A stretch of DNA of 64,000 nucleotides from Cricetomys ansorgei (Eukaryota; Chordata; Mammalia; Rodentia; Nesomyidae): assembly GCA_026225945.1 (NCBI GenBank), contig JAMJFZ010000770.1:124001-188000 (forward strand), given 5' to 3'. Below the pieces are notes generated by a model. It had not been told where the DNA came from and ran no database searches. It saw only the letters and a list, made by a program, of their open reading frames with translations. Each line of letters begins with the position of its first letter. Position 1 is the stretch's first letter. The position numbers and the translations under genes are program-made. Below, in pieces: positions 34,468 through 44,948 of this stretch.

Positions 34468-34475
34468 TGATTGGT
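34468..34475 (-). promoter_or_regulatory. Inverted CCAAT box
   Basis: The plus strand reads CTGATTGGTCC, which gives GGACCAATCAG on the minus strand, a strong NF-Y type CCAAT box. It is at the outer edge of the CpG island and about 60 bp from the NRF-1-like site. It could serve either an upstream Dock9 start or a divergent transcript. Confidence 0.55.
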
Positions 34476-34680
34476 CCGGCCGCTCTAGCCACACCCACCC
34501 GCCCTGATGGACAGCGTCTTACCTGCGCGGTCAGCTTCTGCAGGCTTGGTGGCCTTGTAAACCAGGGACCCGGGCAGAGCTCCTCCTGATCAAGAATCTG
34601 GAGACTTCTTGGAAAATTTGGCCCCACCTCGCCAAAAAGCCAAAACCCTGGCCTAAAGCGTATTCTAAAGTGTTAGGGAG

Positions 34681-34807
34681 AATGTCTAGAGAGCAAAACA
34701 CCACCGTTCTAGACTTAGACTGGATAAATGCTTGCCGGGTTGAATTTGTGTCCCTGCTGAATGGAGCCCGCAGGATGCGGCACGGAATGATCCTGACAGG
34801 CTGGAAG
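34681..34807 (+). other. Candidate divergent exon with splice donor
   Basis: A plus-strand ATG at 34681 begins an open stretch (MSREQNTTVLDLDWINACRV... to ...ILTGWK) that meets AAG|GTAAAC, an excellent splice donor, at 34807. It lies just beyond the CpG island and points away from Dock9, where a divergent non-coding transcript would be expected. I do not recognise the peptide, and a chance 42-codon frame is quite possible. The useful signal is donor plus position, not the frame. Confidence 0.3.
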
Positions 34808-34829
34808 GTAAACAAGGGACGCGTTTGGT

Positions 34830-35300
34830 TGTTTTCCTTGTGTGTGTGGGTCTGTGACCTCAGTGCAGTGCTCACACAGTCCAGAAGCTTCGAACTTTCT
34901 TTTTTTTAATTACTAGTGGTTTTTTTTCTGAAAACGTGGGACGGCCTAAACGTTAGCGAGAGTAGAGCTACGCGCTAACAGAGCTGGGGGCAGGCCAACC
35001 ACACCCCGCCTTTTGCAGAGAAACTTTGCTGAGAAACGAACACTGCTTAGACTGCCTGTCCACAACTTGTGTTTATGCTCTGAGCCACAGGATGGACGCT
35101 GCGTTGTATGAACTGCTATTCTGACTGAATCATGGTGCTCTCTAGCCTCAACTCCCTAAGAAGTCCTAAACAACGCAAACTGGACCCCAGCTGTGTTACA
35201 GTGATTCCAGCGTCATGTTTTAATTCAAAATACGAGGTCTGACGTACAAAACTCTAGAGGGAGTCAGTCTGCAAAGATAAATAGTTCTCTCCAGTTTTAT
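34830..35300. other. Upstream flank without recognised element
   Basis: AT-richer sequence outside the CpG island; nothing assignable. Confidence 0.4.
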
Positions 35301-35309
35301 GTTTGAATT

Positions 35310-35435
35310 TTTTGTTTTCTTGAAACAGGGTCTCTGTAGACCAGGCTGTCCTCAGATTCAGGGCAATCCTCCTGTGCCAGCCTCCCAAGTCCTGGGGTTG
35401 CTACCGTGAGCTATCACACTTATCTACAAATGCTT
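35310..35435 (-). mobile_element. B1 SINE, reverse
   Basis: TTGAAACAGGGTCTCTGTAG, GACCAGGCTGTCCTCAGATT and AGCTATCACACTTATCT. Confidence 0.82.
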
Positions 35436-35451
35436 TTTAAAATCCCAACAG

Positions 35452-35605
35452 GCCTTGCATGGTGTTACACAATTTTAATCCCAGCACTCAGAAGGCAGAG
35501 GCAGGCAAATCTCAAGTTCAAGGCCAGTCTAGTAGCTTGGTCTACATAGCAAGTTCTAAAACAGCAGGGCTCTGTAGAGAAACCTGTCTCACAGAAGAAA
35601 AACAA
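35452..35605 (+). mobile_element. B1 SINE
   Basis: TTTTAATCCCAGCACTCAGA, GGCAGAGGCAGGCAAATCTC and GAAACCTGTCTCACAGAAG. Confidence 0.87.
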
Positions 35606-35753
35606 ATCGCAATGTACAATTAAATTATTCTGTCACCAGCTCTTTCCTGGAGAGACAGACCCACAATGGGGGGGGGGGGGGCATCAGCTCCAAAGGCCTT
35701 AGGAAATGCCACCGATCGCAGACATGGCTTGAAATCTTTCTAGATTGAACAAA

Positions 35754-36350
35754 TGATTACCCCGCTACACCAACAACAAGCCCCAGTATCGCTACATGGA
35801 AGTCCAGCTTGGAGAAACAATAGGTTTATTGGCTCACTTACTTTGTAAATTCCAAATCTGGTCACAAATATGACCACCACAATTGAGTCAAATTTGAAGC
35901 AAGCAACCTTTAATTAAATTAATCAAATACTGGCCAGGAAGATGGCCTCTGACCAGGTCCATTCTGAGGTACTCACGGAGTGAGCCTGTCACCTCCAGAG
36001 TTCCCACAAAATGTCATGTGGTACAGGTGCTTAAAAAGGCAGAACCCATAAGGCTATGTACTTCCCACCAGGTCCAATCAGTGGCAAGCATCTGTCCTGA
36101 GGTACTTCCTGTCTGAGTTATCTCCTGACTACAAGTGACAAAGCACATCCAGTACATTTAGGTCAACTAAATGGGATCTCAGCATTCCCCACCCAACATT
36201 CCAGGAGATTATCTGCCCTTGGGCAAGTGAGATTACAGAATTATGTCTTTCTGTATGTCACTTGAACAGCCCCACCTAGCACTCCAGGAAGTTAAGTCCT
36301 TGTTCTATAGATCTCTGAAATTGAAATTTAAAACATAACTGTTCCAACTG
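35754..36350 (-). mobile_element. LTR-like element, reverse, boundaries uncertain
   Basis: On the minus strand a TATA-like CTTTTTAAGC is followed further on by CCAATAAACC (poly(A) signal) and ends ...GTAATCA. A second possible terminus, TGTTGGGTGGGG, lies at 36198. I found no convincing target duplication. It shares CCAGGAAGATGG.CTCTGACC and ACCACAATTGAG with fragments at 36436 and 37446. Confidence 0.5.
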
Positions 36351-36483
36351 TGGTGGAATCCAGCACCCTCTTCAGCCCCCAAAGGCACCAACTCATAGAT
36401 ACACGTTCACACCAGCAAACACGTACATACACGTTCTGTAAATCCCAAATCCAGTTGAGAATAAGACTACCACAATTGAGTCC
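36349..36483. repeat. First copy of a 135-bp duplicated SINE/LTR junction
   Basis: GGTGGAATCCAGCACCCTCT, CACCAGCAAACACGTACATA and TAAATCCCAAATCCAGTTGA; matches 37358-37489 with few changes. Confidence 0.85.
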
Positions 36484-37099
36484 ATTTCTATAAGGGGTTA
36501 CTTACAGGAGTGTCAGTATCTCCAAAGCAGTGGCAACCACCCAAAACTTTCAGCTGGGCATGGACAATGGATTCTGGAAACCTGCCACACTCTATATAGG
36601 TAGGCTATGTCCTTGAGAGACCCCGAGGGTCATGGGCATTTAGGGCAGAATTACACACACCTGGCTAGGACGTGCAGGAGTGAGTGGCTGGAATGGGAGG
36701 AGGGGGGCCAGTGAGCGTCCTTGCCCCTTCTTCTCTGAGGAAGTGTCAGTGAACCCCAGCCCATCTTAATGCAAGCAGTCACAGCTGCCCTGTGATGACA
36801 GTGGCTGTTAGGCTCCAAGGATTTGCCCTACAAATCAGGAATGCCTGACAGCCAGCGAAGGGTGTGGCAGAAGATGCCTGCATCTGTGTTATCTTGAGGG
36901 GAACTTGATCTTTTCCAAAACTAAAAGAAAGTTTCCTGATAGGATGATTCTACTGAGTATTGAAGACATCTAATCGGGTTTGGGAATTCGCATATCAATG
37001 ACCACTGCATCTACGTATTCACAATTCAAGCGTTTACCACCTTTCTGATCTTACTGCACTGCATCTCAGTATCCTAAGACATGCTTGTGTTCTAGTGAC

Positions 37100-37212
37100 A
37101 TTACTTTTGTTTCTGAAGTGTCTCCTCTGTCCCTAAGGCTGGCTCTGACTCATAACGCACCTGCCTCAGGCTCCCAGTGCTGGGATTATGAGCATGCATT
37201 GACTACACTCCT
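37100..37212 (-). mobile_element. B1-type fragment, reverse
   Basis: AAGGCTGGCTCTGACTCATA and CTCCCAGTGCTGGGATTATG. Confidence 0.65.
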
Positions 37213-37309
37213 GAAAGTAGAATTTGCTACAAATCTCTTTCAGATGTATCTTGAAAGAGCATATCTATTTTCAGGAAAAAATAGAAGTAACCTGCTGAGG
37301 ACTGGGTTT

Positions 37310-37562
37310 TAATTCCCAGCACCCACATGACGGCTCACAACTGCCTGTAACTCCAATGGCGGTGGAATCCAGCACCCTCTCCAGCCCCCAAAGGCACCAA
37401 TTCATATGAACACGTTCACACCAGCAAACACGTACATACACATTCTGTAAATCCCAGATCCGGTGGAGAATAAGACCACAATTGAGCCAAGCTTTAATTA
37501 AATTAATTGAATACTGACCAGGAAGATGGACTCTGACCAGGACCATTCTGAGGCACGCATAC
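37310..37562. repeat. Second copy: B2-type body joined to LTR fragment
   Basis: TTCCCAGCACCCACATGACG and GCTCACAACTGCCTGTAACT (B2 body) lead into the duplicated junction and then LTR sequence (CCAGGAAGATGGACTCTGAC). Confidence 0.8.
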
Positions 37563-37639
37563 AAAAACCTACTAAAAATGATAACCCAGGTTTGCAGTGT
37601 TTTAAGACACAAAGTTTATATTCAGAGCATTTTACTTTA

Positions 37640-37828
37640 TATGCTAGCAATTGAGGAATCCAACACAAATTAGGAAAACTATTCAATTTACAGTTATATC
37701 AAAAAGAATAAAACACTTATGCCTAAAACAAACCTCAAGACTCTACATTGAAAACTGGAAAATATAATCGGAATACAGTATGGAGAGATTACATGGATTA
37801 CAAGATGTGATATTATTCAAATGAAACC
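37640..37828 (+). mobile_element. Ancient LINE-1 ORF2 fragment (first of several)
   Basis: AATTTACAGTTATATCAAAA and CTCTACATTGAAAACTGGAA are typical L1 ORF2 3' sequence. The element continues beyond a B1, URR1 and other interruptions. Confidence 0.75.
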
Positions 37829-37965
37829 CGAGTGTGCTGGCACATGCCAGTAACCCCAGCACACAGGAGGCTGGGGCAGAAGGATAATTTTAAGCCCAGC
37901 CTGGATAATATAGTATGTTTTAGGCTAGACTATGCCAATACGGATTCTTTGTCTCAAACACTAAA
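37829..37965 (+). mobile_element. B1-type SINE in LINE-1
   Basis: GTGCTGGCACATGCCAGTAA, CCCCAGCACACAGGAGGCTG and TCTTTGTCTCAAACAC. Confidence 0.75.
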
Positions 37966-38458
37966 TTGTTAAAATGAAAATAGTCCCCAGATTAGTGTAT
38001 GCACACTCTCTATTAAAATTCCAGTTGGAGTTTTACGGCTGTGAAACTGACCATAAAATTCATATGGAAATGCATCTAACACAGTCCTAAAAATAAAAAC
38101 TGGACTACATAGTTTTAGCATAATGACAGAAATCTAAACCAATGAGATATAATTCATTATGGGCAGAAGGGCCATGACCATTGAGTGAGGAAAAAGACAT
38201 TCTTTTTAGCAAATGTTGGTGAAACAACCTACTATGCGTATGCAAAGAATAGATTCATAGCTGCGTGTCATATAGTATTAAGTTCATGTTACAGTATAAC
38301 ACGCCAAAGACGTGACTACAAGCTAAAACTCACTTAGGATGGAGGCATACGTTTTTATGAACTTGAATGAGACAATGGCTTCAAGCAGAGAAAGCCAAAG
38401 AAAATAAGTAAGTTGGATTTCACCTAATTGAAAACTTATGTGTTTCAAAGGACACGTT
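37966..38458 (+). mobile_element. Ancient LINE-1, continued
   Basis: TTAAAATTCCAGTTGGAGTT, GGATTTCACCTAATTGAAAA and TTATGTGTTTCAAAGGACAC match L1M-type ORF2. Confidence 0.78.
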
Positions 38459-38733
38459 GTAGGAACTAGCCTCCAAGCCAAAACCACTGCCATCTTCAGG
38501 AGTTTGGCTGGGCCTGCTCACCAAAGATCAACACAGCTGGCTTGTAGACTGTTGATGTTCCCTCTTGGAAGGAGGGGGTCCCGAAGGGTCAGGAGGGGGT
38601 CCGGAAGGGTCAGGAGACCTGCACCTGACTATCCAGCTGCCCCCTCCCAGCCAGTTGTATGCAGTTCTGCCCTAATTGCACGTGGTCACGGGCTCCTGGG
38701 AAGGGCTAGAGGAAAGGTGGGAGAGGCTTAGGG

Positions 38734-38960
38734 CAGTGGTTCTCGACCTTCCTCACGCTGCGGCCCTTTCGCACAGTTCCTCATGTTGTGGTGACCCCAA
38801 CCATAAAATTATCTTTGTTGCTCTTTCATAACTGTATTTTTGCTACTGCTATGAAAAATATCGTAAATGTAAATATCCGATATGCAGACAGTCTTAGGTG
38901 ACCCCTGTGACAGGGTCGTTTAACCCCCAAGGGGGTCACGACCTACGTTGAGAACCGCTG
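38734..38960 (+). mobile_element. URR1-like hAT DNA transposon
   Basis: The ends are inverted: CAGTGGTTCTCGACCTTC and TTGAGAACCGCTG. The interior (GTGGTGACCCCAACCATAAA, GTGACCCCTGTGACAGGGTC) fits the rodent URR1 family. The flanks GCTTAGGG and GTTTAGAG agree at six of eight bases, matching the 8-bp hAT target duplication. Non-coding, 227 bp. Confidence 0.92.
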
Positions 38961-39319
38961 GTTTAGAGGCCAGGTCTCCATCTACACAGCTGTGGAGAGC
39001 TACCGGCTGCTGGGTGCTGACCATCAGTGTGGCTGGTTTAGAATCACCCCTGACCTGCCGGTCGACTCCCTCCCATCGCTCTGTAAGTACGCCTTATCTC
39101 CTTGGTGGTCAGTGGACTTTGTCACCGGGAGCAGAGGAGGAGGAGGTAGGGTAGCTGCCCAGGGGACAGAATTATAGAACCAGGACACTTCGAGAAGGCG
39201 AAAAGGCCAAATGGCCCAGCTATACAGATATCTCAAAGCACATGGAAGACTCCCACAACATGAGTCTTTAGGAGAGCACGACACAACGAGGCCCCTTCTG
39301 CGCACTCTCTAGTGGCCAT

Positions 39320-39720
39320 AGGAGAGGGAGAACAGAAATGGAGATGGAGAGAAATCAGAGTCTCCAGACGCTGTGGGTGGGACTGTAGCGTAAAATCGCT
39401 GTGTGGAAAACAGTTTGGGGAGTCCTCAGAGTCTTACACATTCGAGCACCACATGGTTGAACACTTCTACCCCTAAAGAGGCACACAGGAGAACTGAAGA
39501 TATACGTCCACACACGAAATAATGGGCCAAATGTTTATAGAAGTAGCATCATTCATTCTAGCCCCAAACTGGAATCAACCCGAATTCTGCCATTGACGAA
39601 CAGAGAGCACAAGGTGGCATATCCACACAAGGGAAGACTACACAGCTATAAAATGGGACAGGTACTGCTTTGTGTTATAATGATGCAAAAATCAGTTCTC
39701 ACCTTAAAAGGAATAAAAGG
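39320..39720 (+). mobile_element. Ancient LINE-1, continued
   Basis: GTGTGGAAAACAGTTTGGGG, TATACGTCCACACACGAAAT and GGTGGCATATCCACACAAGG follow the L1M 3' region in order. Confidence 0.78.
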
Positions 39721-40179
39721 TAGCTTATCCTAGAGCCAAATGTGAGTGATCATTGCCTGAGATCCACGCTCCAACATGGAAGCAGTTTCATGAAGTTGTA
39801 TAGTTTTACAGAACAAAGAATGTCATCAGTCAAGGGAAGTTTAAAGTTAGAGGCGGTGGGACCTGGGAGAATGGAGCCCACGAACGAGGCGGACCGAGGT
39901 GACAGCAAGACGGGGAAGCTGTTTTATAGGCTCAGATGTTGTCTGATCACATCCGCAGCTTGGAGGTTGGTGGAGGCTCGCGGTCTGCTAAGTTAATAGG
40001 TTCCAAAGTTTTACCTGTTAGTCACGGGATGTCAGTTCCGACTCAGAAGTGGACAAGGATGGCTACTCATGAAGCTAAGCTAGTTGAGATATGGTAATTA
40101 GCTCAGGACCTGCAACATTCCAACCTCCCCACACACTGAGTCCTAATCAATCGGTCTTTGCAGACACAGCTTCTTTCCA

Positions 40180-40316
40180 AGAATTCTCATTCACAAAATG
40201 TCCAGAATAAGCAAATCTAGAGACAGAAACTAAGTGTGTGGTTGTCAGAGGCTGAGGAGGGAAAAGGAGAAAGATTGACCTGGAACTAGATAGGTTTGAG
40301 CCATGAAATACAGTGT
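40180..40316 (+). mobile_element. Ancient LINE-1 3' UTR piece adjoining minisatellite
   Basis: AAATGTCCAGAATAAGCAAA, TCTAGAGACAGAAACTAAGT and GTGGTTGTCAGAGGCTGAGG match the L1M 3' UTR. Confidence 0.8.
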
Positions 40317-40976
40317 AAGTTAGGGAGCACCTCACGGGCACCGTGGTGACAGTTAGGGAGCACCTCACAGACACTGTGGTGACAGGGAGCACCTCACGGG
40401 CACCGTGGTGACAGTTAGGGAGCACCTCACGGGCACTGTGGTGACAGGGAGCAGCTCACAGGCACCATGGTGACAGTTAGGGAGCATCTCACAGGCACCG
40501 TGGTGACAGAGAGCACCTCACGGGCACTGTGGTGACAGGGAGCACCTCACGGGCACCATGGTGACAGGGAGCATCTCACAGGCACCGTGGTAACAGAGAG
40601 CACCTCACGGGCACCGTGGTGACAGGGAGCACCTCACAGGCACCATGGTGACAGGGAGCATCTCACAGGCACCATGGTGACAGAGAGCACCTCACGGGCA
40701 CTGTGGTGACAGAGAGCACCTCACGGGCACTGTGGTGACAGGGAGCACTTCACGGGCACTGTGGTGACAGTTAGGGAGCACCTCACAGGCACTGTGGTGA
40801 CAGGGAGCATCTCACGGGCACCGTGGTGACAGAGAGCACCTCACGGGCACCGTGGTGACAAGGAGCACCTCACGGGCACCGTGGTGACAGTTAGGGAGCA
40901 TCTCACAGGCACCGTGGTGACAGAGAGCACCTCACGGGCACCGTGGTGACAGGGAGCACCTCACAGGCGCCGTGAT
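40317..40976. repeat. Minisatellite, about 22 units of 26-33 bp
   Basis: Unit GGGAGCACCTCACGGGCACC plus GTGGTGACA, with optional GTTA insertion (long units) and A/G variants. It begins exactly where L1 3' UTR sequence ends. Confidence 0.95.
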
Positions 40977-41459
40977 GACCTTGAACTTGACTCTGTAAGT
41001 TAGGAAAAGTTGGGTTCTGAGCCTAGGAAATATGTCAGTAGATTGTACCACATCTGTTTGTTTGTTTTCCTGGATAAACAGACAGAAGACTCCCTCTTGG
41101 TGGGCTAGGATTGTGAAACAAGATCTAGTTAACAGAAGCAGATTGAGGTGTTATATGAAATTTTTATGCCTAGCCTTAAAGCTTCCTGGACGATCCTCCA
41201 AACTCTGTCTTCCCTCTCTTCCCACAGTAACCAGGGGAACCAGACAAGCAGGTGCCTGGACTCTGAGTCATCACTTACAGAAGAACACTTCAAGGGACTT
41301 CCGTGTGGCGTTCATATGGGTTGGTATGATTAAAAATGGAACTTTGTGTCGAGCCACACAGATTGGGGGTGGTTCCAGCCCTGCAAGGCCGTGGCACCAG
41401 TCTAACACAGATGGGAACTATGTCTACTCCTTAATCAATTTGTAAAAATTAACATCCCA

Positions 41460-41575
41460 AGCTGGGTATGGTTGATTTGCTGTAATCTGAGCACTATATA
41501 GGCTGAGGCAGGGGGATGGTGAGTGAGTTCAGTTAAGCCTGAGCTACAAAGATACCCTGTCGCTAATAAACGACA
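41460..41575 (+). mobile_element. Diverged B1-type SINE
   Basis: GCTGGGTATGGTTGATTTGC, GCTGAGGCAGGGGGATGGTG and ATACCCTGTCGCTAATAAAC. Confidence 0.65.
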
Positions 41576-41806
41576 AAAATAACTTCACATCTCTGCAGAT
41601 CTGCTCACAGACTAGTATGGAAGACAGACATACCATATGACCCTGCTAGGACGGGGTGGAAGATGGTGACGAGGGGTAATGGCTGACTTTATAAAGTCAA
41701 GTAGCCGGCCTCATAGAGAGGACTGAACACAGTCCTGTAACCAGAATCCACAAAGGTGCAGCTCAGAGGACCGAGGTGCAACAGATTTGCATGATAAAAT
41801 ACCAGC

Positions 41807-41990
41807 AGAGCAGGGCATGGTGGTACACACCTTTAATCCCAGCACTGGGGAGGCAGAGGCAGGTAGATCTCTGTGAGTTTGAGGCTAGCCTGGTCTACAG
41901 AGTGAGTTCCAGGACAGCCAGGGCTGTTCCACAGAGAAACCCTGTCTCAGAAAAAAGAAAAGAAAAAGACAAAGAGAGAAAAGAAAATAC
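41807..41990 (+). mobile_element. B1 SINE, well preserved
   Basis: GCAGGGCATGGTGGTACACA through CTGGTCTACAGAGTGAGTTC to GAAACCCTGTCTCAG, with an A-rich tail. Confidence 0.95.
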
Positions 41991-42024
41991 TATCAGTCTG
42001 TCCCACCATATATTATCAAAAATT

Positions 42025-42120
42025 ATTAGTCACTGGGGTTGGGGAGATGGGTCTGAGGTAAAGAGCACTTGCTGATCTTGGAGAGAACCTGGGTTGGATC
42101 CTAGATTACAAGTTTAAAAC
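42025..42120 (+). mobile_element. B2-type SINE head
   Basis: GGGGTTGGGGAGATGGGTCT, GTAAAGAGCACTTGCTGATC and GAGAACCTGGGTTGGATCCT. Confidence 0.7.
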
Positions 42121-42329
42121 AACAAAAATATACAAATATAGTAAAATATAAAGACAAATTAATGTTTTATAAACCTCTATTCTTTACCGGAGAATACTTT
42201 GGGAATCAGTTCTGTGTTTAGTAACAACAGATGCACGTATACACGCAGGCAAAACGCTCAAACACATAAAATAAAAGGACTGGCTTTGTCCCCACATCTA
42301 CTGGTGGACTGCAGACGTTGCTGTGACCC

Positions 42330-42450
42330 CACGTCCAGGGCATCTGATGCCCTCTTCTGACCTCTGCAGGCGCCAAGCACGCGCAATGCTCACATATGCA
42401 CATGCCAGCAAAACATTCATTCACATAAAGTAAATCCTTAAAACAAATTT
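42330..42450 (+). mobile_element. B2-type SINE 3' part
   Basis: GGCATCTGATGCCCTCTTCT, GACCTCTGCAGGCGCCAAGC and ACATAAAGTAAATCC. Confidence 0.75.
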
Positions 42451-42841
42451 TCACTGTTTAAGGAATTTTCATTAAAGCATGGATTTTATATTCCAACTTA
42501 CATTTCCTTGCTCAGCTATCTGTTCTATTTCTTAAAACAGAAGTGACATCTCAAGGGTTCCAGAGTAAAGAATTAAAAAATTAAAGGAATGCTTAAAATT
42601 CTTGTACTTTGCTAAAAATTCTTTTTCCCGGGTTCTATAAAACATTAATTTTTTTTTATATTATACTGTTTTTATGTATTTTTAAGACTAGAATTGTTAA
42701 AACAATTTTTAATGAATTGTTTTCAGCAGTGCTTTCAAAAAAACAGAAAAGAGAAAGTCAGAGAATCTGTCCTACAGCACATGATCAAAGTCATTAGCCA
42801 CTAGATACTGGTCAAGGGTCCAGAGCGTGTAGACATAGCTG

Positions 42842-43216
42842 TTAAGCTCGCACACAGAGCATCCAGACTACGACGAGACTCCCCGCCCGTGAAGGAGACA
42901 TCACAAAACAATACTCATATTCTACATAGATTGGGCAATACCCAACTCCAAACTCTTTGCTCAGTTCATTTCTTGATCTGTACATATCATCCAGAAAGCC
43001 ACGAATATTCTTTATAACAGTGTGTATTGCAAAGTCTAAGCCTGACCTGTCCGTGTAGTAAATGGTTAGCGAGTGACGAGCAAAACCGCCTCTAAGGCCA
43101 TCACATGTCAGCGGCCCGTTAGCAACGCTGTACTGCAGATAATTACATAAAGGCAGTGGATGCGCAATCATCATGATGACAGCTTGTTGATAATGTGCTG
43201 CTGTATAAACCTCTTA
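42842..43216 (-). other. Unassigned coding-like open frame, about 124 codons
   Basis: The minus strand is open from a stop at 43216 to a stop at 42842, with an ATG pair at 43174. It contains stretches with normal protein composition, such as GLDFAIHTVIKNIRGFLDD and RSRNELSKEFGVGYCPIYVE, rather than the biased translation of simple repeats or SINEs. Length and composition are unusual for intergenic DNA, but I could not assign a family. The 5' side shows a weak acceptor-like TTTATACAG. B1 elements lie to its right. It may be an exon, a fragment of a retroposed gene or an old viral or transposon remnant. Confidence 0.3.
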
Positions 43217-43385
43217 CCGCGTCAAATGAATCCCACATTATTCTTGTAAGTGCGCTAAAGTTTGTAAAAGTGTACAAACACAGCACAAATCAAGATAATT
43301 CCTAACTGACTCCTTAGGTATTCCTTATACAAGCTAAACAGGCATTGGGTGATACATTTGGGTTTGCCTAAGAAACAAAAATGTT

Positions 43386-43550
43386 AGCAGGGTGTGGTGG
43401 CACATATCTTTTAACCCAGTACTGCAGAGGCAGAGGAAGGCAGAGCTCCATAAGTTCAAGGCCAGCCTGGTCTACATAGCAAGTTCCAGAACAGCAAAGG
43501 TTTCATAGAGAGACCCTGTTTCAAAAAACAAAAACAGCAAAAAAGCCAAA
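43386..43550 (+). mobile_element. B1 SINE
   Basis: CAGGGTGTGGTGGCACATAT, GTTCAAGGCCAGCCTGGTCT and GACCCTGTTTCAAAAAACA. Confidence 0.92.
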
Positions 43551-43637
43551 GCCCAGACCCAAAACAAAACAGAACACACACGTATGTGGTGTTAATATAA
43601 TGAAAAAATGTTTGCTATATAAATATAATAAAAATTA

Positions 43638-43740
43638 GTTTTGTGAGACAGAATCTCATGTAACCCAGAATGGCCTGTAACTCACTAGGTAGCTGAGGGT
43701 GGTCTTGAACTCCTGATCCTCTTGATGCCCCCTCCCCCAG
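43638..43740 (-). mobile_element. B1-type SINE, reverse
   Basis: TTTTGTGAGACAGAATCTCA, TGTAACCCAGAATGGCCTGT and GGTGGTCTTGAACTCCTGAT. Confidence 0.7.
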
Positions 43741-43899
43741 CAAAGCTCACGGTATGAATCCCAAGAAAAATTGGTACATTTAGGGATGAGTGGTCTGAGG
43801 TCTCTAGCTCCGTGTAATGTCCGGCTGTGGTCTCTATCGCCCCATCTGCTGTAGGAGGAAGCTTCTCTGATGATGGCTGAGCACGGCACTCATCTATAC

Positions 43900-44290
43900 G
43901 CGCAGCAGAACGCCATCAGGAGACATTTTATCACTTGGTTTTACCCTAGGTCCTTGGGCTGCCTAGTCTCTGGTTCTTGGTCACCCAAGCAGTGTCACAT
44001 ATGTAGAGTGGGCCTTGCGTCAAATCAGATATTGGTTGATTACCCCACAAGCTGTGTGCTCCCATTACCTCAGTGTATCTTGCAGGCGGGACACCATTGT
44101 AGATCAAAGGGTTTCCTCCTGTACCAAAGACTCGAGAACACAGGAGTGCAGGCTGTAGGTAGGCCACAGCTCGACTTGTCCATGTCCAAAGCTGTGTAGG
44201 TTTTGTCTTCCACAACAGGGCCTTGCTGCCTGCTGATGATTTCTTTCCTGAACACCATTCTGTTGCTTCTTTCCAGGATCTTCAGCTCTA
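43900..44290. other. Probable unclassified rodent interspersed repeat
   Basis: GGTCACCCAAGCAGTGTCAC, GGCGGGACACCATTGTAGAT and TCCTGTACCAAAGACTCGAG look like a repeated rodent sequence I have seen before but cannot name; L1 or ERV internal sequence is possible. Confidence 0.35.
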
Positions 44291-44564
44291 GCTGTCTTAG
44301 TACATCTCCACAATGAGCCCTTTAAAGGTTTTCCTGCCAGTTCTGACGACTGTGTCAGCAGTACTCCGTCTTACTGGAGGAGCTGAGATCTTCCTGGTCC
44401 ATTTGGATGCTGAGCCAGTCATTTTAGACTGTAACCTGGACTTTTTTGATTATGTTGAAAGACACTGGGGCCTCTTTAAATGTTTCAGAGAATTTTTCTA
44501 TTTGTGCTTTAATATACAAATGCCCCATCTGGGTTCAGGCTACACGTTTAAGTGGCTGTTGTTG

Positions 44565-44725
44565 CTGCTGTTGTTTGAGACAGCCTCCCAAGTGCTAGGT
44601 TACAGGAGTGGACCACCATACCTAGCTAAATAATACCCACTCTTTTTCAGGCACCCAGGATTGAACCCAGGGCCTCACATGTGCTAGGTGGGTAGCAAAC
44701 CAACTGACCTATAGCCCTACTGTGT
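44565..44725 (-). mobile_element. B1/B4-type composite SINE, reverse
   Basis: TTTGAGACAGCCTCCCAAGT, GTGGACCACCATACCTAGCT and ATTGAACCCAGGGCCTCACA. Confidence 0.7.
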
Positions 44726-44899
44726 GTGGTTCTCATGTCAGATCCGTCTTTGTCGGGTACCATCTAGTGGTCCGTGAGGGCCTGGATGCTGTTTGGGGTC
44801 AGAACCCTGAGTGTCTTGGATGCAAGCCCAGGAGTTCGTGAACTTTCCTAAGGTGTTTTCTTTCTGCCATGTCCCTGGTGCCTTTTAACTCACCGTTGG

Positions 44900-44948
44900 C
44901 TGTGTATGTATGTGTGTGCGTGTGTGTGTGCGTGTGTGCGCGCACGCG
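44900..44948. repeat. (TG)n with GCGC tail
   Basis: TATGTGTGTGCGTGTGTGTG ending TGCGCGCACGCGC. Confidence 0.9.

Larger units (their letters stand above)
32620..34550. promoter_or_regulatory. Dock9: CpG island promoter of Dock9
   Basis: About 1.9 kb of very GC- and CpG-rich DNA surrounds the first coding exon, with abundant CCGCC, GGGCGG and GCGCGC strings and almost no SINEs. It falls off sharply to AT-richer sequence on both sides. No TATA box is evident at a sensible distance from the ATG, as expected for a dispersed CpG-island promoter. Transcription of Dock9 runs leftwards. Divergent transcription to the right is likely from the island type but is inferred. The start site cannot be placed by reading alone. 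Confidence 0.9.

Noticed and set aside
40317..40336. Telomere-like GTTAGGG motif
   Set aside because: The TTAGGG string is isolated within each long unit and not in tandem (TTAGGG)n.
40317..40976. CRISPR-like look of regularly spaced repeats
   Set aside because: Units are directly abutting with no unique spacers, in mammalian DNA; it is a minisatellite.
44313..44633. 106-codon plus-strand frame (MSPLKVFLPVLTTVS...)
   Set aside because: Runs into a B1-type SINE at its end and lies beside a probable interspersed repeat; no recognisable domain.
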